Positions 1-6,048 of a stretch of DNA of 6,491 bases are shown here, one piece after another. The stretch is taken from contig JAFTNX010000146.1 in the NCBI GenBank assembly GCA_017451665.1, positions 1 through 6,491 of the forward strand, in the 5' to 3' direction. Numbering within the stretch: the first letter of the stretch is position 1; each line of letters starts with the position of its first letter. A program made the translations under genes and the position numbers. Under the pieces are notes generated by a model. It saw nothing but the letters and a program-made list of their open reading frames with translations. It was not told where the DNA came from and made no database searches. Source of the stretch: Oscillospiraceae bacterium. Its GTDB lineage: Bacteria > Bacillota > Clostridia > Oscillospirales > Ruminococcaceae.

Positions 1-672
1 AAAAATCTCTACTCTTCCCCCGAGGACAACAACGAAATACATTACTGCAAAAATAGCAAACAAAGCTGAAAATGCAAGAACGATATTTCTGATTTTATCG
101 CTATCTCTGTTGACAGGTTCGTTAAGAACGCCTGCTGCCTGCATAGCCTTTAAAAGTGGGTAACGAATGATAAGAAGAATTGTGCTATTGAAAATACCCT
201 TAACGAGATTAAACGGAAGTAACATAGGAATTACCATATCGATAACAGCCTTTCCGTCAACGCCCATATAAAGTGGTGTAAGCACAAGGTTAAGTCCTAT
301 CATAACAGATGTCATAAGTATTGATGCAAGCGTAACGCCAATAACTGCGCCTGTGATGTTTTTCTTCATCTTATAAGCAATACCAGCAACGCCTACATAG
401 GTAACGCTTCCTGCGACATTCATAATAAAGCCGTAAATTCCCGTTGCAGATGCAGTAAGCGACTCGATAACTGCAGTCAAAAATGCAACTATAACTCCTG
501 AAACAGGTCCGAAAGCGTATGCGCAGACCGTTGTTACTGCGTCCTTAGCCTCAAAGCTTAAAAAGCCTACTTTAAAATTACAAATGAAATTCGCAAGGTA
601 GGTCATTGCTACAAAAAGTGCAATCATCACCATTTGTCTGATTTTTAAATGATTCTTTTGTGTATTACTCAA
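1..672 (-). CDS. ribU: Riboflavin ECF transporter S component RibU (3' end cut by window edge)
   Basis: This is the substrate-binding membrane subunit of an energy-coupling factor transporter for riboflavin. It would work with a shared EcfA/EcfA'/EcfT module, which is not in this window. The frame stays open for 224 codons to the window edge with no stop, so the C-terminus is missing. The protein is strongly hydrophobic, with about six membrane segments; the first begins near residue 13. A conserved S-component patch is seen near residues 39-64, with FEAKDAV followed by AFGPVSGVIVAF, and PFNLVKGIFNS lies near residues 173-183. The start is a TTG preceded by AGGAGGG at 6 nt; the first in-frame ATG (codon 14) has no comparable site and would remove part of the first helix. 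The FMN riboswitch directly upstream makes riboflavin the likely substrate. The family call rests on both the protein and the riboswitch. Confidence 0.9.
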   Translation of the reverse strand, partial: MSNTQKNHLKIRQMVMIALFVAMTYLANFICNFKVGFLSFEAKDAVTTVCAYAFGPVSGVIVAFLTAVIESLTASATGIYGFIMNVAGSVTYVGVAGIAYKMKKNITGAVIGVTLASILMTSVMIGLNLVLTPLYMGVDGKAVIDMVIPMLLPFNLVKGIFNSTILLIIRYPLLKAMQAAGVLNEPVNRDSDKIRNIVLAFSALFAIFAVMYFVVVLGGRVEIF

Positions 673-678
673 AATAAT

Positions 679-685
679 CCCTCCT
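679..685 (-). promoter_or_regulatory. Shine-Dalgarno site fixing the ribU TTG start
   Basis: On the minus strand this reads AGGAGGG, then 6 nt to a TTG codon at 672-670. The strength and spacing of the site are the reason for choosing the TTG start over the later ATG at 633. It lies downstream of the riboswitch terminator, so control is most likely by termination rather than by masking this site. Confidence 0.8.
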
Positions 686-711
686 GAATTTATTTCAGTA
701 AACAACGCAAG

Positions 712-743
712 AAATAAAAAACGCCCCTGAATACACAGAGGCG
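712..743 (-). terminator. Intrinsic terminator of the FMN riboswitch expression platform
   Basis: On the minus strand CGCCTCTG (743-736) pairs with CAGGGGCG (729-722). This gives an 8-bp stem with one G-U pair and a 6-nt loop, followed at once by six U residues (721-716). It sits between the FMN aptamer and the ribU ribosome binding site, as expected of a riboswitch that stops transcription when FMN is bound. Confidence 0.9.
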
Positions 744-885
744 CAATTTCTTATAATCGCTGTTTCTTCCATCCGGACTTTACCGTTGGTTTCGGAATCT
801 CACCGAATCAGCACTTTTAAAAAAGTGGTCGTGGACTAAGCGTTAGCTATCACCACCAGTGTGGAATTTCACCACCCCTGAAACA
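712..885 (-). promoter_or_regulatory. FMN riboswitch (RFN element) controlling ribU
   Basis: The aptamer spans about 885-761 and matches the RFN consensus from memory. It has GGTGGTGAAATTCCAC near the 5' end, the second GTGAGATTCC-type loop, and the nearly invariant AGTCCGGATGGAAGA at the 3' end. The closing helix P1 is TGTTTC (885-880) with GAAACA (766-761). The 5' aptamer strand CAGGGGTG (880-873) can also pair with the left terminator arm CGCCTCTG (743-736) over 8 positions, two of them G-U. That gives an antiterminator that excludes both P1/P2 folding and the terminator. The reading is: FMN bound, aptamer folds, terminator forms, ribU off. The aptamer starts only 13 nt after the stop of the preceding gene. 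Confidence 0.95.
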
Positions 886-898
886 CAAAATATGTTAT

Positions 899-1369
899 TT
901 AGTTTTCTTCTTCCTCTTCGTAATTGAACTCGATATGAGTATTACAATTCGGACATTTCATAGAGCCTTTTTCAACGATACTCTCTGAAATTGTTATTGA
1001 ATCTCCACAGCTTGGGCAACAGCATTCGTACATTGCTTCTTCGTCAAGGTCGATATCCTCAACTTCATCAGCAAACTCGCCAAAATGCTCGTCGTCATCA
1101 TAATCTTCATCATAAACAATCTCTTCGTCATCGTCATCATCTTCGTCGTCGATGTCATAAAGGTCGTCTTCAACCTCAAGTAAATCTTCATCAATCATAT
1201 CAATGATGTCAACGACGCTATCAACTTCGTCAGCTATATCTTCAACAGTTACAGCCATTTCGTCAAGAATTTCAGTCATTAACTTCAAAATCTTGCCTTC
1301 CTTAGTTGATTCGTCAATTCCAAGACCGTCCATAAGTCCTCTGAGATAACTAACCTTATCACTAAGCAT
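899..1369 (-). CDS. Very acidic zinc-ribbon protein, CD1247 N-terminal-domain type
   Basis: This is a 156-residue cytosolic protein of unknown function. The first 40 residues form the predicted helical domain that I recognise as the N-terminal domain named after C. difficile CD1247 (DKVSYLRGLMDGLGID, then a second helix). Residues about 43-112 are a mostly Asp/Glu linker, including five consecutive Asp at 77-81. The C-terminus holds a zinc ribbon with CPSC at 118-121 and CPNC at 139-142, followed by an acidic tail. There is no signal peptide or membrane segment. The ATG is preceded by GAGG at 8 nt. It lies 43 nt after efp with no terminator between, so the two are probably co-transcribed, which hints at a link to translation or expression. 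The zinc ribbon suggests nucleic-acid or protein contact, but the strong negative charge argues against simple DNA binding. The function is not known to me. Confidence 0.85.
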   Translation of the reverse strand: MLSDKVSYLRGLMDGLGIDESTKEGKILKLMTEILDEMAVTVEDIADEVDSVVDIIDMIDEDLLEVEDDLYDIDDEDDDDDEEIVYDEDYDDDEHFGEFADEVEDIDLDEEAMYECCCPSCGDSITISESIVEKGSMKCPNCNTHIEFNYEEEEEN

Positions 1370-1412
1370 TATATTAACCTCACTTTCGCTGTGACATTAT
1401 TTTTTAGAAAAA

Positions 1413-1970
1413 TTATGCTCTTTCCATGTATTCGCTTGTTCTTGTATCGATTCTGATTACGTCACCAATTTCGATAAAGAGCGGAACCTTGATTTCAGCA
1501 CCTGTTTCAAGTGTTGCAGGCTTTGTAGCGTTTGTAGCTGTATTTCCAGCAAAACCAGGGTCTGTTTCTGTTACTTCAAGGTCAACGAAGTTTGGTGGTT
1601 CAACAGCAAATACCTTGCCCTTATATGAGCAAACCTTACATACCATGTTTTCCTTAACAAACTTGAAGTTATCTGAAAGTTCTGCATTACTTACAGGAAC
1701 CTGTTCATATGTTTCAGGGTCCATAAAGTAATAAAGGTCACCGTCAGTATATGAATACTCCATATCCTTTCTTTCAACAAAAGCTGTTGGGAATTTAGCA
1801 GTTGGGTTATATGTCTTTTCAATAACCGAACCTGAAATTACGTTCTTAACCTTTGCTCTAACGAAAGCAGCGCCCTTACCAGGCTTTACATGCTGAAATT
1901 CAACAATCTGCATTACGTTTCCGTCTTCTTCAAAAGTTACTCCATTTCTGAAATCGCCAGCAGTTACCAT
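1413..1970 (-). CDS. efp: Elongation factor P
   Basis: EF-P binds between the ribosomal P and E sites and relieves stalling on consecutive prolines. The 185-residue length is normal for the family. It begins MVTAGDFRNGVTF, the usual EF-P start. The N-terminal KOW-like domain covers about residues 1-65 and carries the loop PGKGAAF with Lys32 at its tip, the residue modified in many bacteria. The two OB domains cover about 66-128 and 130-185. The C-terminal signature is present as KPATLETGAEIKVPLFIEIGD (150-170 region). The ATG follows GGAGG at 10 nt. No modifying enzymes (EpmA/EpmB or a rhamnosyltransferase) are in the window; a lysine in a PGKG loop fits a B. subtilis-type modification, but that is inference. 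It has its own promoter upstream and is followed by the CD1247-type gene. Confidence 0.98.
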   Translation of the reverse strand: MVTAGDFRNGVTFEEDGNVMQIVEFQHVKPGKGAAFVRAKVKNVISGSVIEKTYNPTAKFPTAFVERKDMEYSYTDGDLYYFMDPETYEQVPVSNAELSDNFKFVKENMVCKVCSYKGKVFAVEPPNFVDLEVTETDPGFAGNTATNATKPATLETGAEIKVPLFIEIGDVIRIDTRTSEYMERA

Positions 1971-2036
1971 AAAATGTAAACCTCCAATAATTTTTATGAA
2001 AATATCTTAGCATTCACTAAAATATCACTTATAAAC

Positions 2037-2065
2037 ATTTTACATTAAAATACAACATTTTGCAA
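2037..2065 (-). promoter_or_regulatory. Sigma-A promoter for efp
   Basis: On the minus strand TTGCAA (2065-2060), a 17-nt spacer and TAAAAT (2042-2037) form a good housekeeping promoter. Transcription would start near 2030, leaving an untranslated leader of about 60 nt with no clear structure. The rest of the 166-nt gap (1971-2136) is AT-rich. I see no convincing minus-strand terminator after the upstream peptidase gene, so some readthrough into efp is possible. Confidence 0.7.
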
Positions 2066-2136
2066 GTCTTTTTTAAGATTTTTTTATCACTTTAATAATT
2101 CTTTTACACATACGGGTGAAAAAACGGGTATTTTTA

Positions 2137-3216
2137 TCACACACATAATAATTTTTTAGGAGAAAGTGTAAGATTTTTACAGCCATCATCAGTTACAACA
2201 ACAAAATCTTCAATTCTCACACCAAATTCATCAGGAAGATAAATTCCCGGCTCAACTGTAACAATCATTCCATTTTCAAGGATATTTTTACAGGATGGCG
2301 AAGCAGTAGGTGCTTCGTGGATTTCCATTCCCACGCCATGTCCAAGCGAGTGACCGAAAAATTCCCCATAGCCTGCGTCGTTGATAACATCTCTTGCTAT
2401 TTTATCAAGCTCGTCGCCTGAAATTCCTGACTTTACAGCTGAAAGTGCCTTCATCTGTGCGTCAAGGACGATATTATAGATTTTCACCATTTTATCGTCA
2501 GGCTCGCCCACGCAGAAAGTTCTTGTCATATCGCTATGCCAGCCATTTACAACTGCACCGAAATCAAGGAGGACAACCTCACCTTTTTCAACCTTTTTAT
2601 CGGTAGGTACACCGTGTGGAAGTGAGGTATTCTTACCAGAAAGTGCGATTGTATCAAAGGAAAGAGCCTCTGCGCCATTTTTAAGCATAAAGAAGTCAAG
2701 CTCAAGCTGAATTTCCCTTTCAGTCTTACCTTCCCTTACAAAATCAAGCATATACTCATAGCCTTTTTCTGCAATTCTCTGAGCTTTTATGATGTTTTCA
2801 ATTTCATCATCACGCTTACACACACGAACTGATTTTATAGCCTCGCTAAGTTCACAAGAGCTGTCAATCTCACAATCAAGGCGTTTTTTTAAAGTTTCAA
2901 GCTGTGAAATTGTCACATTTTCAGCTTCAACAGAAAGTTTTTTAGCGTTATGCTTTTTCATAAGCTCTAAAATCTGGTCATAAAGCTTATCCTGAAGAAC
3001 AACTTCGCAGTTTTTGACGGTTTTACGGGCTTTTTCAATATAACGAAAATCAATAATCAGATATGATTTATCCTCAAACACAAGGAGGCTTCCTGCACTT
3101 GATTTCATTCCTGTAAAATAGCGTCTGTTAATATCGCTTGAAATAAGAGCGCAGTCGGTGAAGGACGACAGACTACACTGGAGAATTTCAAGCTGAGATA
3201 GTTTCATATTATCCAT
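2137..3216 (-). CDS. pepP: M24 metallopeptidase, Xaa-Pro aminopeptidase family
   Basis: This enzyme should release the N-terminal residue from peptides with proline in second position. The protein has 359 residues, the normal size for the short Firmicutes form (compare B. subtilis YqhT). The N-terminal creatinase-like domain covers about residues 1-135 and the pita-bread catalytic domain about 138-359. The five metal ligands are all present: Asp218 (LLDFG), Asp229 (SDMTRTF), His293 (GHGVG), Glu322 (VEPGIY) and Glu336 (RIED). The accessory histidines His201 (PHG) and His300 (IHE) are also present, so it should be active with two metal ions. The start ATG uses AAGGA located in the last codons of aroQ, 2 nt upstream of this gene, pointing to translational coupling. 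A second ATG three codons in is worse spaced. Whether the substrate is a dipeptide (PepQ-like) or a longer peptide cannot be told from sequence. Confidence 0.92.
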   Translation of the reverse strand: MDNMKLSQLEILQCSLSSFTDCALISSDINRRYFTGMKSSAGSLLVFEDKSYLIIDFRYIEKARKTVKNCEVVLQDKLYDQILELMKKHNAKKLSVEAENVTISQLETLKKRLDCEIDSSCELSEAIKSVRVCKRDDEIENIIKAQRIAEKGYEYMLDFVREGKTEREIQLELDFFMLKNGAEALSFDTIALSGKNTSLPHGVPTDKKVEKGEVVLLDFGAVVNGWHSDMTRTFCVGEPDDKMVKIYNIVLDAQMKALSAVKSGISGDELDKIARDVINDAGYGEFFGHSLGHGVGMEIHEAPTASPSCKNILENGMIVTVEPGIYLPDEFGVRIEDFVVVTDDGCKNLTLSPKKLLCV

Positions 3217-3218
3217 AT

Positions 3219-3656
3219 TTAGTCCTTAAGAATTTCAGCAAGGGCGTCAACAGCAAGCATATAGGAATTTTTGCCGAAGCCTGCAATCTGACCTACGCAT
3301 ACAGGTGCGATTACTGATGTATGACGGAATTCTTCTCTTGCGTGGATATTGCTGAGGTGGACCTCAACAACCGGAATTTTAATAGCTGAAATTGCGTCAC
3401 GGATAGCATAGCTATAATGTGTATAAGCGCCTGCGTTAAGGATTACGCCGTCAAAAGTGAGTCTTGCCTCGTGGAGCATATCGATAATTCCGCCCTCAAG
3501 GTTTGTCTGAAAAATCTCAATTTCAAAGCCCTTTGATTTAGCCTTTTCAGCAATTTCTGCGTTGATTGAATCAAAAGAATCGTTCCCGTAAACACCCGGT
3601 TCACGTTCACCGAGAAGATTAAGGTTAGGCCCGTGAATTACAATAATTTTTTTCAT
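3219..3656 (-). CDS. aroQ: Type II 3-dehydroquinate dehydratase
   Basis: This enzyme converts 3-dehydroquinate to 3-dehydroshikimate, the third step of the shikimate pathway to aromatic amino acids, folate and quinones. The 145-residue length is typical of the type II dodecameric enzyme. Signatures are HGPNLNLLGEREPGVYG (8-24), with Arg18 and the catalytic Tyr23; NLEG (52-55); NAGAYTHYSYAIRDA (74-88), with Asn74 and His80; and EVHLSNIHAREEFRH (98-112), with His100 and the conserved arginines. GFG at 126-128 completes the C-terminal pattern. The ATG follows GAAAGGG, and the gap to the upstream TIM-barrel gene is 14 nt. The aroQ-peptidase-efp order is known in Bacillus and other Firmicutes. No other aro gene is in the window. 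Confidence 0.97.
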   Translation of the reverse strand: MKKIIVIHGPNLNLLGEREPGVYGNDSFDSINAEIAEKAKSKGFEIEIFQTNLEGGIIDMLHEARLTFDGVILNAGAYTHYSYAIRDAISAIKIPVVEVHLSNIHAREEFRHTSVIAPVCVGQIAGFGKNSYMLAVDALAEILKD

Positions 3657-3670
3657 AAAAACACCCTTTC

Positions 3671-4525
3671 TTACAAACTCGAAAGATAATATTTTTTCAT
3701 TGTCAAAGCGTCAGCATCCTGTGTGCCTGCACTTTCGCACACAAATGTAGGCGACAAATTCTTTTTAGCAACTATTTCCATAAGTGGCTCATAATCAGGG
3801 CCGAATCCCATATTATCCTCAAAAGTCATATGCTTTTTTTCGCCACCAGGGTTTGTAAACATAATCTTAGAAAAATGGCTATGGAAAATATTTGCTCTGT
3901 CGATACCGATTGCGTTTTCCACGTCGTTTAAAATCTTTTCATACTCAGCTTTGCCCTTGATATAGCCGAATTCTCTTGCGTTAAGATGACCAAAGTCGAT
4001 ACAAGGAATAAAGGTTTCATCAAGCTTACAAAGTTCGAGCACTTCAAAAAGGTTTCCGAGCTGGTTAACCTTCCCCATAGTTTCAGGGCAGAAAACAACA
4101 TTCTCAAAGCCTTGTTCAATGGCAGTTTTTCTTGCTCTTAAAAGTGTATCCTTTGCAAGTTCAAGTGCGTCTTCCCTGCTGATTTTTGAGCAGGAGCCAC
4201 TATGGATAACTATTCTTTCGCCACCAAGACGTGAAACAGCGTCACAGGACTGGAGAATATAGTTTATAGAATTATCTCTTTTTTCGGCTTCCAGACTTGA
4301 AAGCGAAATGAAATAAGGTGCGTGAAGAGAAAGTGAAATTTCATTTTCCAACGCCTTATCTCTAAGCGAAAAAGCCGTATTATCGCTTACCTTTACGCCA
4401 CGGCCACACTGATATTCATAGTGGTCAAGTCCCATTTCTTTAAGGTACTTTGGTGCGTCAAGTGTAGATTTAAACTTTTTTGAAAACTCCTCAGAATTTC
4501 CGGCTGGTCCGAATTTAGCAGGCAT
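3671..4525 (-). CDS. Endonuclease IV-like TIM barrel protein (AP endonuclease family 2)
   Basis: The 284-residue protein has the layout of Nfo-type endonuclease IV, which cleaves DNA at abasic sites with three zinc ions. Likely ligands in order are His68 (LHAPYF), His108 (VIHSG), Glu148 (CPETMGK, with QLG after it), Asp177 and His180 (CIDFGH), His215 (FHSHFSK), His232 and Glu264 (CESAG). In E. coli Nfo the His at the 232 position is preceded by an Asp in a D-x-H motif; here the matching position is Lys230 (EKKH), so the third zinc site looks altered. The N-terminus (MPAKFGPAGNSEEF) also differs from classical Nfo. It may be a divergent AP endonuclease, or a related sugar isomerase/epimerase-type TIM barrel. 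Its GGAGG site lies in the end of the upstream gene, 2 nt away, so the two are coupled. The fold is confident, the DNA repair role less so. Confidence 0.8.
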   Translation of the reverse strand: MPAKFGPAGNSEEFSKKFKSTLDAPKYLKEMGLDHYEYQCGRGVKVSDNTAFSLRDKALENEISLSLHAPYFISLSSLEAEKRDNSINYILQSCDAVSRLGGERIVIHSGSCSKISREDALELAKDTLLRARKTAIEQGFENVVFCPETMGKVNQLGNLFEVLELCKLDETFIPCIDFGHLNAREFGYIKGKAEYEKILNDVENAIGIDRANIFHSHFSKIMFTNPGGEKKHMTFEDNMGFGPDYEPLMEIVAKKNLSPTFVCESAGTQDADALTMKKYYLSSL

Positions 4526-4527
4526 AA

Positions 4528-4782
4528 TTACATATCCTCCAAATCCATATCGTTTTTACGGCTGAAAAATCCCTTTTTCTTAGGTTTATCCTTTTTGATT
4601 TCGCTATCTTCTTCGCAGATTGAAATGAACTGCATAAGGTTTACATAAACATCCTTTTCTTCAAATCTGTCAAAGATAATAAGAATATTTCCGTTGACCT
4701 CTTTAACAGTACCCTCATAATAGTTATCAACAGTCTGGATTTCGCAGGTTTTACCAACAAGTCTTAACAACAAATCGTACAT
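4528..4782 (-). CDS. Small Sm/SH3-like beta-barrel protein, copy 2, with charged tail
   Basis: This 84-residue protein has no function I recognise. Residues 1-57 alternate hydrophobic and polar positions like a five-strand barrel: LVGKTCEIQ (8-16), a YYEGTVKEVNGNILII run (21-36) and VYVNLMQFISI (45-55). This resembles the Sm1/Sm2 layout of Lsm/Hfq-like proteins, but no family is proven. The rest is a Lys-rich segment (63-75) followed by an acidic end, which may be disordered and able to bind RNA or a partner. It is clearly related to the gene directly upstream, sharing GKTC at residues 10-13 and GN at 31-32. There is no signal peptide. The stop codon of the upstream gene is part of the ribosome binding region (TAGGTGAG), with an 8-nt gap. 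Confidence 0.75.
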   Translation of the reverse strand: MYDLLLRLVGKTCEIQTVDNYYEGTVKEVNGNILIIFDRFEEKDVYVNLMQFISICEEDSEIKKDKPKKKGFFSRKNDMDLEDM

Positions 4783-4790
4783 ACTCTCAC

Positions 4791-5009
4791 CTATCTTCCG
4801 ATATTATTGAGAAGTGTTCTTCTCACTGATGGCTTTTCAACCATTTCATAGATTTCGTCGACATTATTGATATTAACAAAAGCATTAACACCGTCGTCTT
4901 CAACAACAAGCCAGTTACCCTTGATTTCAAGGACTTTCACAATATTAACCTTTCCTGACATTTCAACAGAACAGGTTTTTCCGATTAAAACATTCAAAGC
5001 TTCGTTCAT
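4791..5009 (-). CDS. Small Sm/SH3-like beta-barrel protein, copy 1
   Basis: This 72-residue hypothetical protein is paralogous to its downstream neighbour. It reads LNVLIGKTCSVEM (5-17), VKVLEIKGNWLVVEDD (24-39) and AFVNINNVDEIYEM (43-56), suggesting a compact all-beta domain followed by a short basic tail (SVRRTLLNN). Aligned without gaps over the first 38 residues, the two share GKTC (10-13), V26, E28, GN (31-32), L34 and D38. A strong AAAGGAGA site sits 6 nt before the ATG, and the gap to the upstream gene is 12 nt. It lacks the lysine-rich tail of the other copy. Cytosolic location is likely; a role is not known. Confidence 0.75.
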   Translation of the reverse strand: MNEALNVLIGKTCSVEMSGKVNIVKVLEIKGNWLVVEDDGVNAFVNINNVDEIYEMVEKPSVRRTLLNNIGR

Positions 5010-5021
5010 AGCAATTCTCCT

Positions 5022-5477
5022 TTATATTTTGTTTTTGATTTTCAAGTACTCATAAAATTCCTCAGCGCCCACATAGGTTGGTGGAAAGCTGATTTTTATA
5101 CCATTTTTAAGGGAGATACTAACAGTTACATCACCATTGTAAACTCTCGTATTCACATAAGAAATATCGTCATAATAATACTTACTGGTTTTCCCTATAA
5201 CATTTCTATAAGTAAATCCGTCAATATCATATTCAATCCTATAATTTAAATAAATAAGCAGGCATAAACCTGCGATAACGATGCAGGTAACTCCTGTAAG
5301 TGTAAAGATAAATATCTTCCCCACGTCAACGCCCGGAAGTAACAACGCCAGCAAAACACCTACACCTATAACAACTAACCAGAATGAAAGTTTAAGAATG
5401 CTTTTAGGTGGTTTAACCACGCTATTATTTAAGTTCAAATCCTCAGAATTGTTTTCTTTTTTATTTTTAAATGCCAT
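5022..5477 (-). CDS. Two-helix membrane protein with a C-terminal PH-like domain
   Basis: This 151-residue protein is of unknown function. Residues 1-27 are polar and rich in Asn, Lys and Glu. Two membrane helices follow at about 28-48 (LSFWLVVIGVGVLLALLLP) and 54-77, separated by a very short turn. Residues 79-150 form a soluble beta-rich domain (RIEYDIDGFTYRN, then YYYDDISYV and VTVSISLKNGIKISF, then a short helix), which looks like a small bacterial PH-type domain, possibly of the DUF6560 kind. No signal peptidase site is seen. With a positive N-terminus and a hairpin, both ends are probably cytoplasmic. Its ATG overlaps the stop of the HAD gene by one base (TAATG), a classic coupling arrangement, and AGGGG in the upstream gene serves as the ribosome site. 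Confidence 0.75.
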   Translation of the reverse strand: MAFKNKKENNSEDLNLNNSVVKPPKSILKLSFWLVVIGVGVLLALLLPGVDVGKIFIFTLTGVTCIVIAGLCLLIYLNYRIEYDIDGFTYRNVIGKTSKYYYDDISYVNTRVYNGDVTVSISLKNGIKISFPPTYVGAEEFYEYLKIKNKI

Positions 5478-5980
5478 TACTTAATGCCCCTATGATTGGT
5501 GAGTTTCTTTGGCAAAAATGGTTTTTCGCACATTCTCTTAAACTTAAAAGGCAGGCTTGTTTCAGGTTCAATCGGGAAAACAAAAAACGAGCGTATTCCC
5601 ATAAGATTAGCACCCAGAACATCTGTGAAAATCTGGTCGCCTACTGCTGCAACCTGATTTTTTTTAAGCCCCAGTTTTTTAACAGCCTGAATATAGCCTC
5701 TTGGAAGAGGTTTAAGTCCTCTGTCTGTAAATGGAAGGTCGAGTTTTTCAGCAAACGGAATAACTCTTTCTGCACGATTATTTGAAACAATCATCATAAT
5801 AATTCCTGCGTCCTTCATCTTTTTTATCCAGTCAAGGCTATCCTGTGGAGGTGTCGGGTTATTATGAGTGGTGAGTGTATTATCAAGGTCAAGAAGCAGC
5901 GCTTTTATCCCTCTTACTTTTAAAAATTCAGGCTCTATATCCTTTACTTTATCAAAAACATATGTAGGTCTGAACAGCAT
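5477..5980 (-). CDS. yqeG: YqeG-family HAD phosphatase (subfamily IIIA)
   Basis: This 167-residue protein is a HAD-superfamily hydrolase that should remove phosphate from a small substrate using a covalent Asp intermediate and magnesium. Motif I is LLLDLDNTL, with nucleophile Asp31 and acid/base Asp33. Motif II is VSNN with Ser66, motif III is Lys90 in GLKPLPRG, and motif IV is GDQIFTD with Asp115 and Asp120. There is no large cap domain, as usual for subclass III. The N-terminus RPTYVFDKVKDI and length fit YqeG. The physiological substrate is not established to my knowledge. In Bacillus yqeG sits beside the GTPase gene yqeH; that partner is absent here. The start has AAAAGGAGA at 6 nt. It is the first gene of the seven-gene run, 68 nt after rpsU. 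Confidence 0.92.
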   Translation of the reverse strand: MLFRPTYVFDKVKDIEPEFLKVRGIKALLLDLDNTLTTHNNPTPPQDSLDWIKKMKDAGIIMMIVSNNRAERVIPFAEKLDLPFTDRGLKPLPRGYIQAVKKLGLKKNQVAAVGDQIFTDVLGANLMGIRSFFVFPIEPETSLPFKFKRMCEKPFLPKKLTNHRGIK

Positions 5981-6004
5981 TTTTTATCTCCTTTTAAAAA
6001 ATTA

Positions 6005-6036
6005 TAGAACAAAAGGTGGACATAGTATGCCCACCT
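6005..6036 (-). terminator. Hairpin terminator or attenuator between rpsU and yqeG
   Basis: On the minus strand AGGTGGGCAT (6036-6027) pairs with ATGTCCACCT (6023-6014), a 10-bp stem with one G-U pair and a 3-nt loop. The tail is TTTTGTTCT, a U-tract broken by G and C, so termination may be partial. The yqeG run could therefore receive readthrough from the strong rpsU promoter. A consensus -10 hexamer TATAAT lies in the tail (6006-6001), but without a matching -35 it is a weak promoter candidate. Confidence 0.75.
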
Positions 6037-6048
6037 CTTAAATCTTAA

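Noticed and set aside
991..1206. Plus-strand and alternate minus-strand open frames overlapping the acidic gene
   Set aside because: They are shadows of the GAY-rich repeat, with His/Arg-rich or Met/Thr-rich low-complexity products and no ribosome site.
1370..1412. Small stem TCAC/GTGA between efp and the acidic gene as a terminator
   Set aside because: It has only 4 bp and no U-tract after it; it overlaps the ribosome site of the next gene.
2063..2086. Plus-strand hairpin AGTCTT/AAGATT followed by T-run
   Set aside because: It points toward the plus strand, where I find no gene to terminate, and the stem is short and AT-rich. On the minus strand the A-run precedes the stem, so it does not act there.
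2101..2135. Paired ACCCG motifs with T-runs after the peptidase gene, looking like a terminator
   Set aside because: The two copies are direct repeats, not inverted, so no stem forms on either strand.
5471..5785. Plus-strand open frame of 104 codons opposite the HAD gene
   Set aside because: It overlaps a gene with intact catalytic motifs, has no recognisable domain and no upstream ribosome site.
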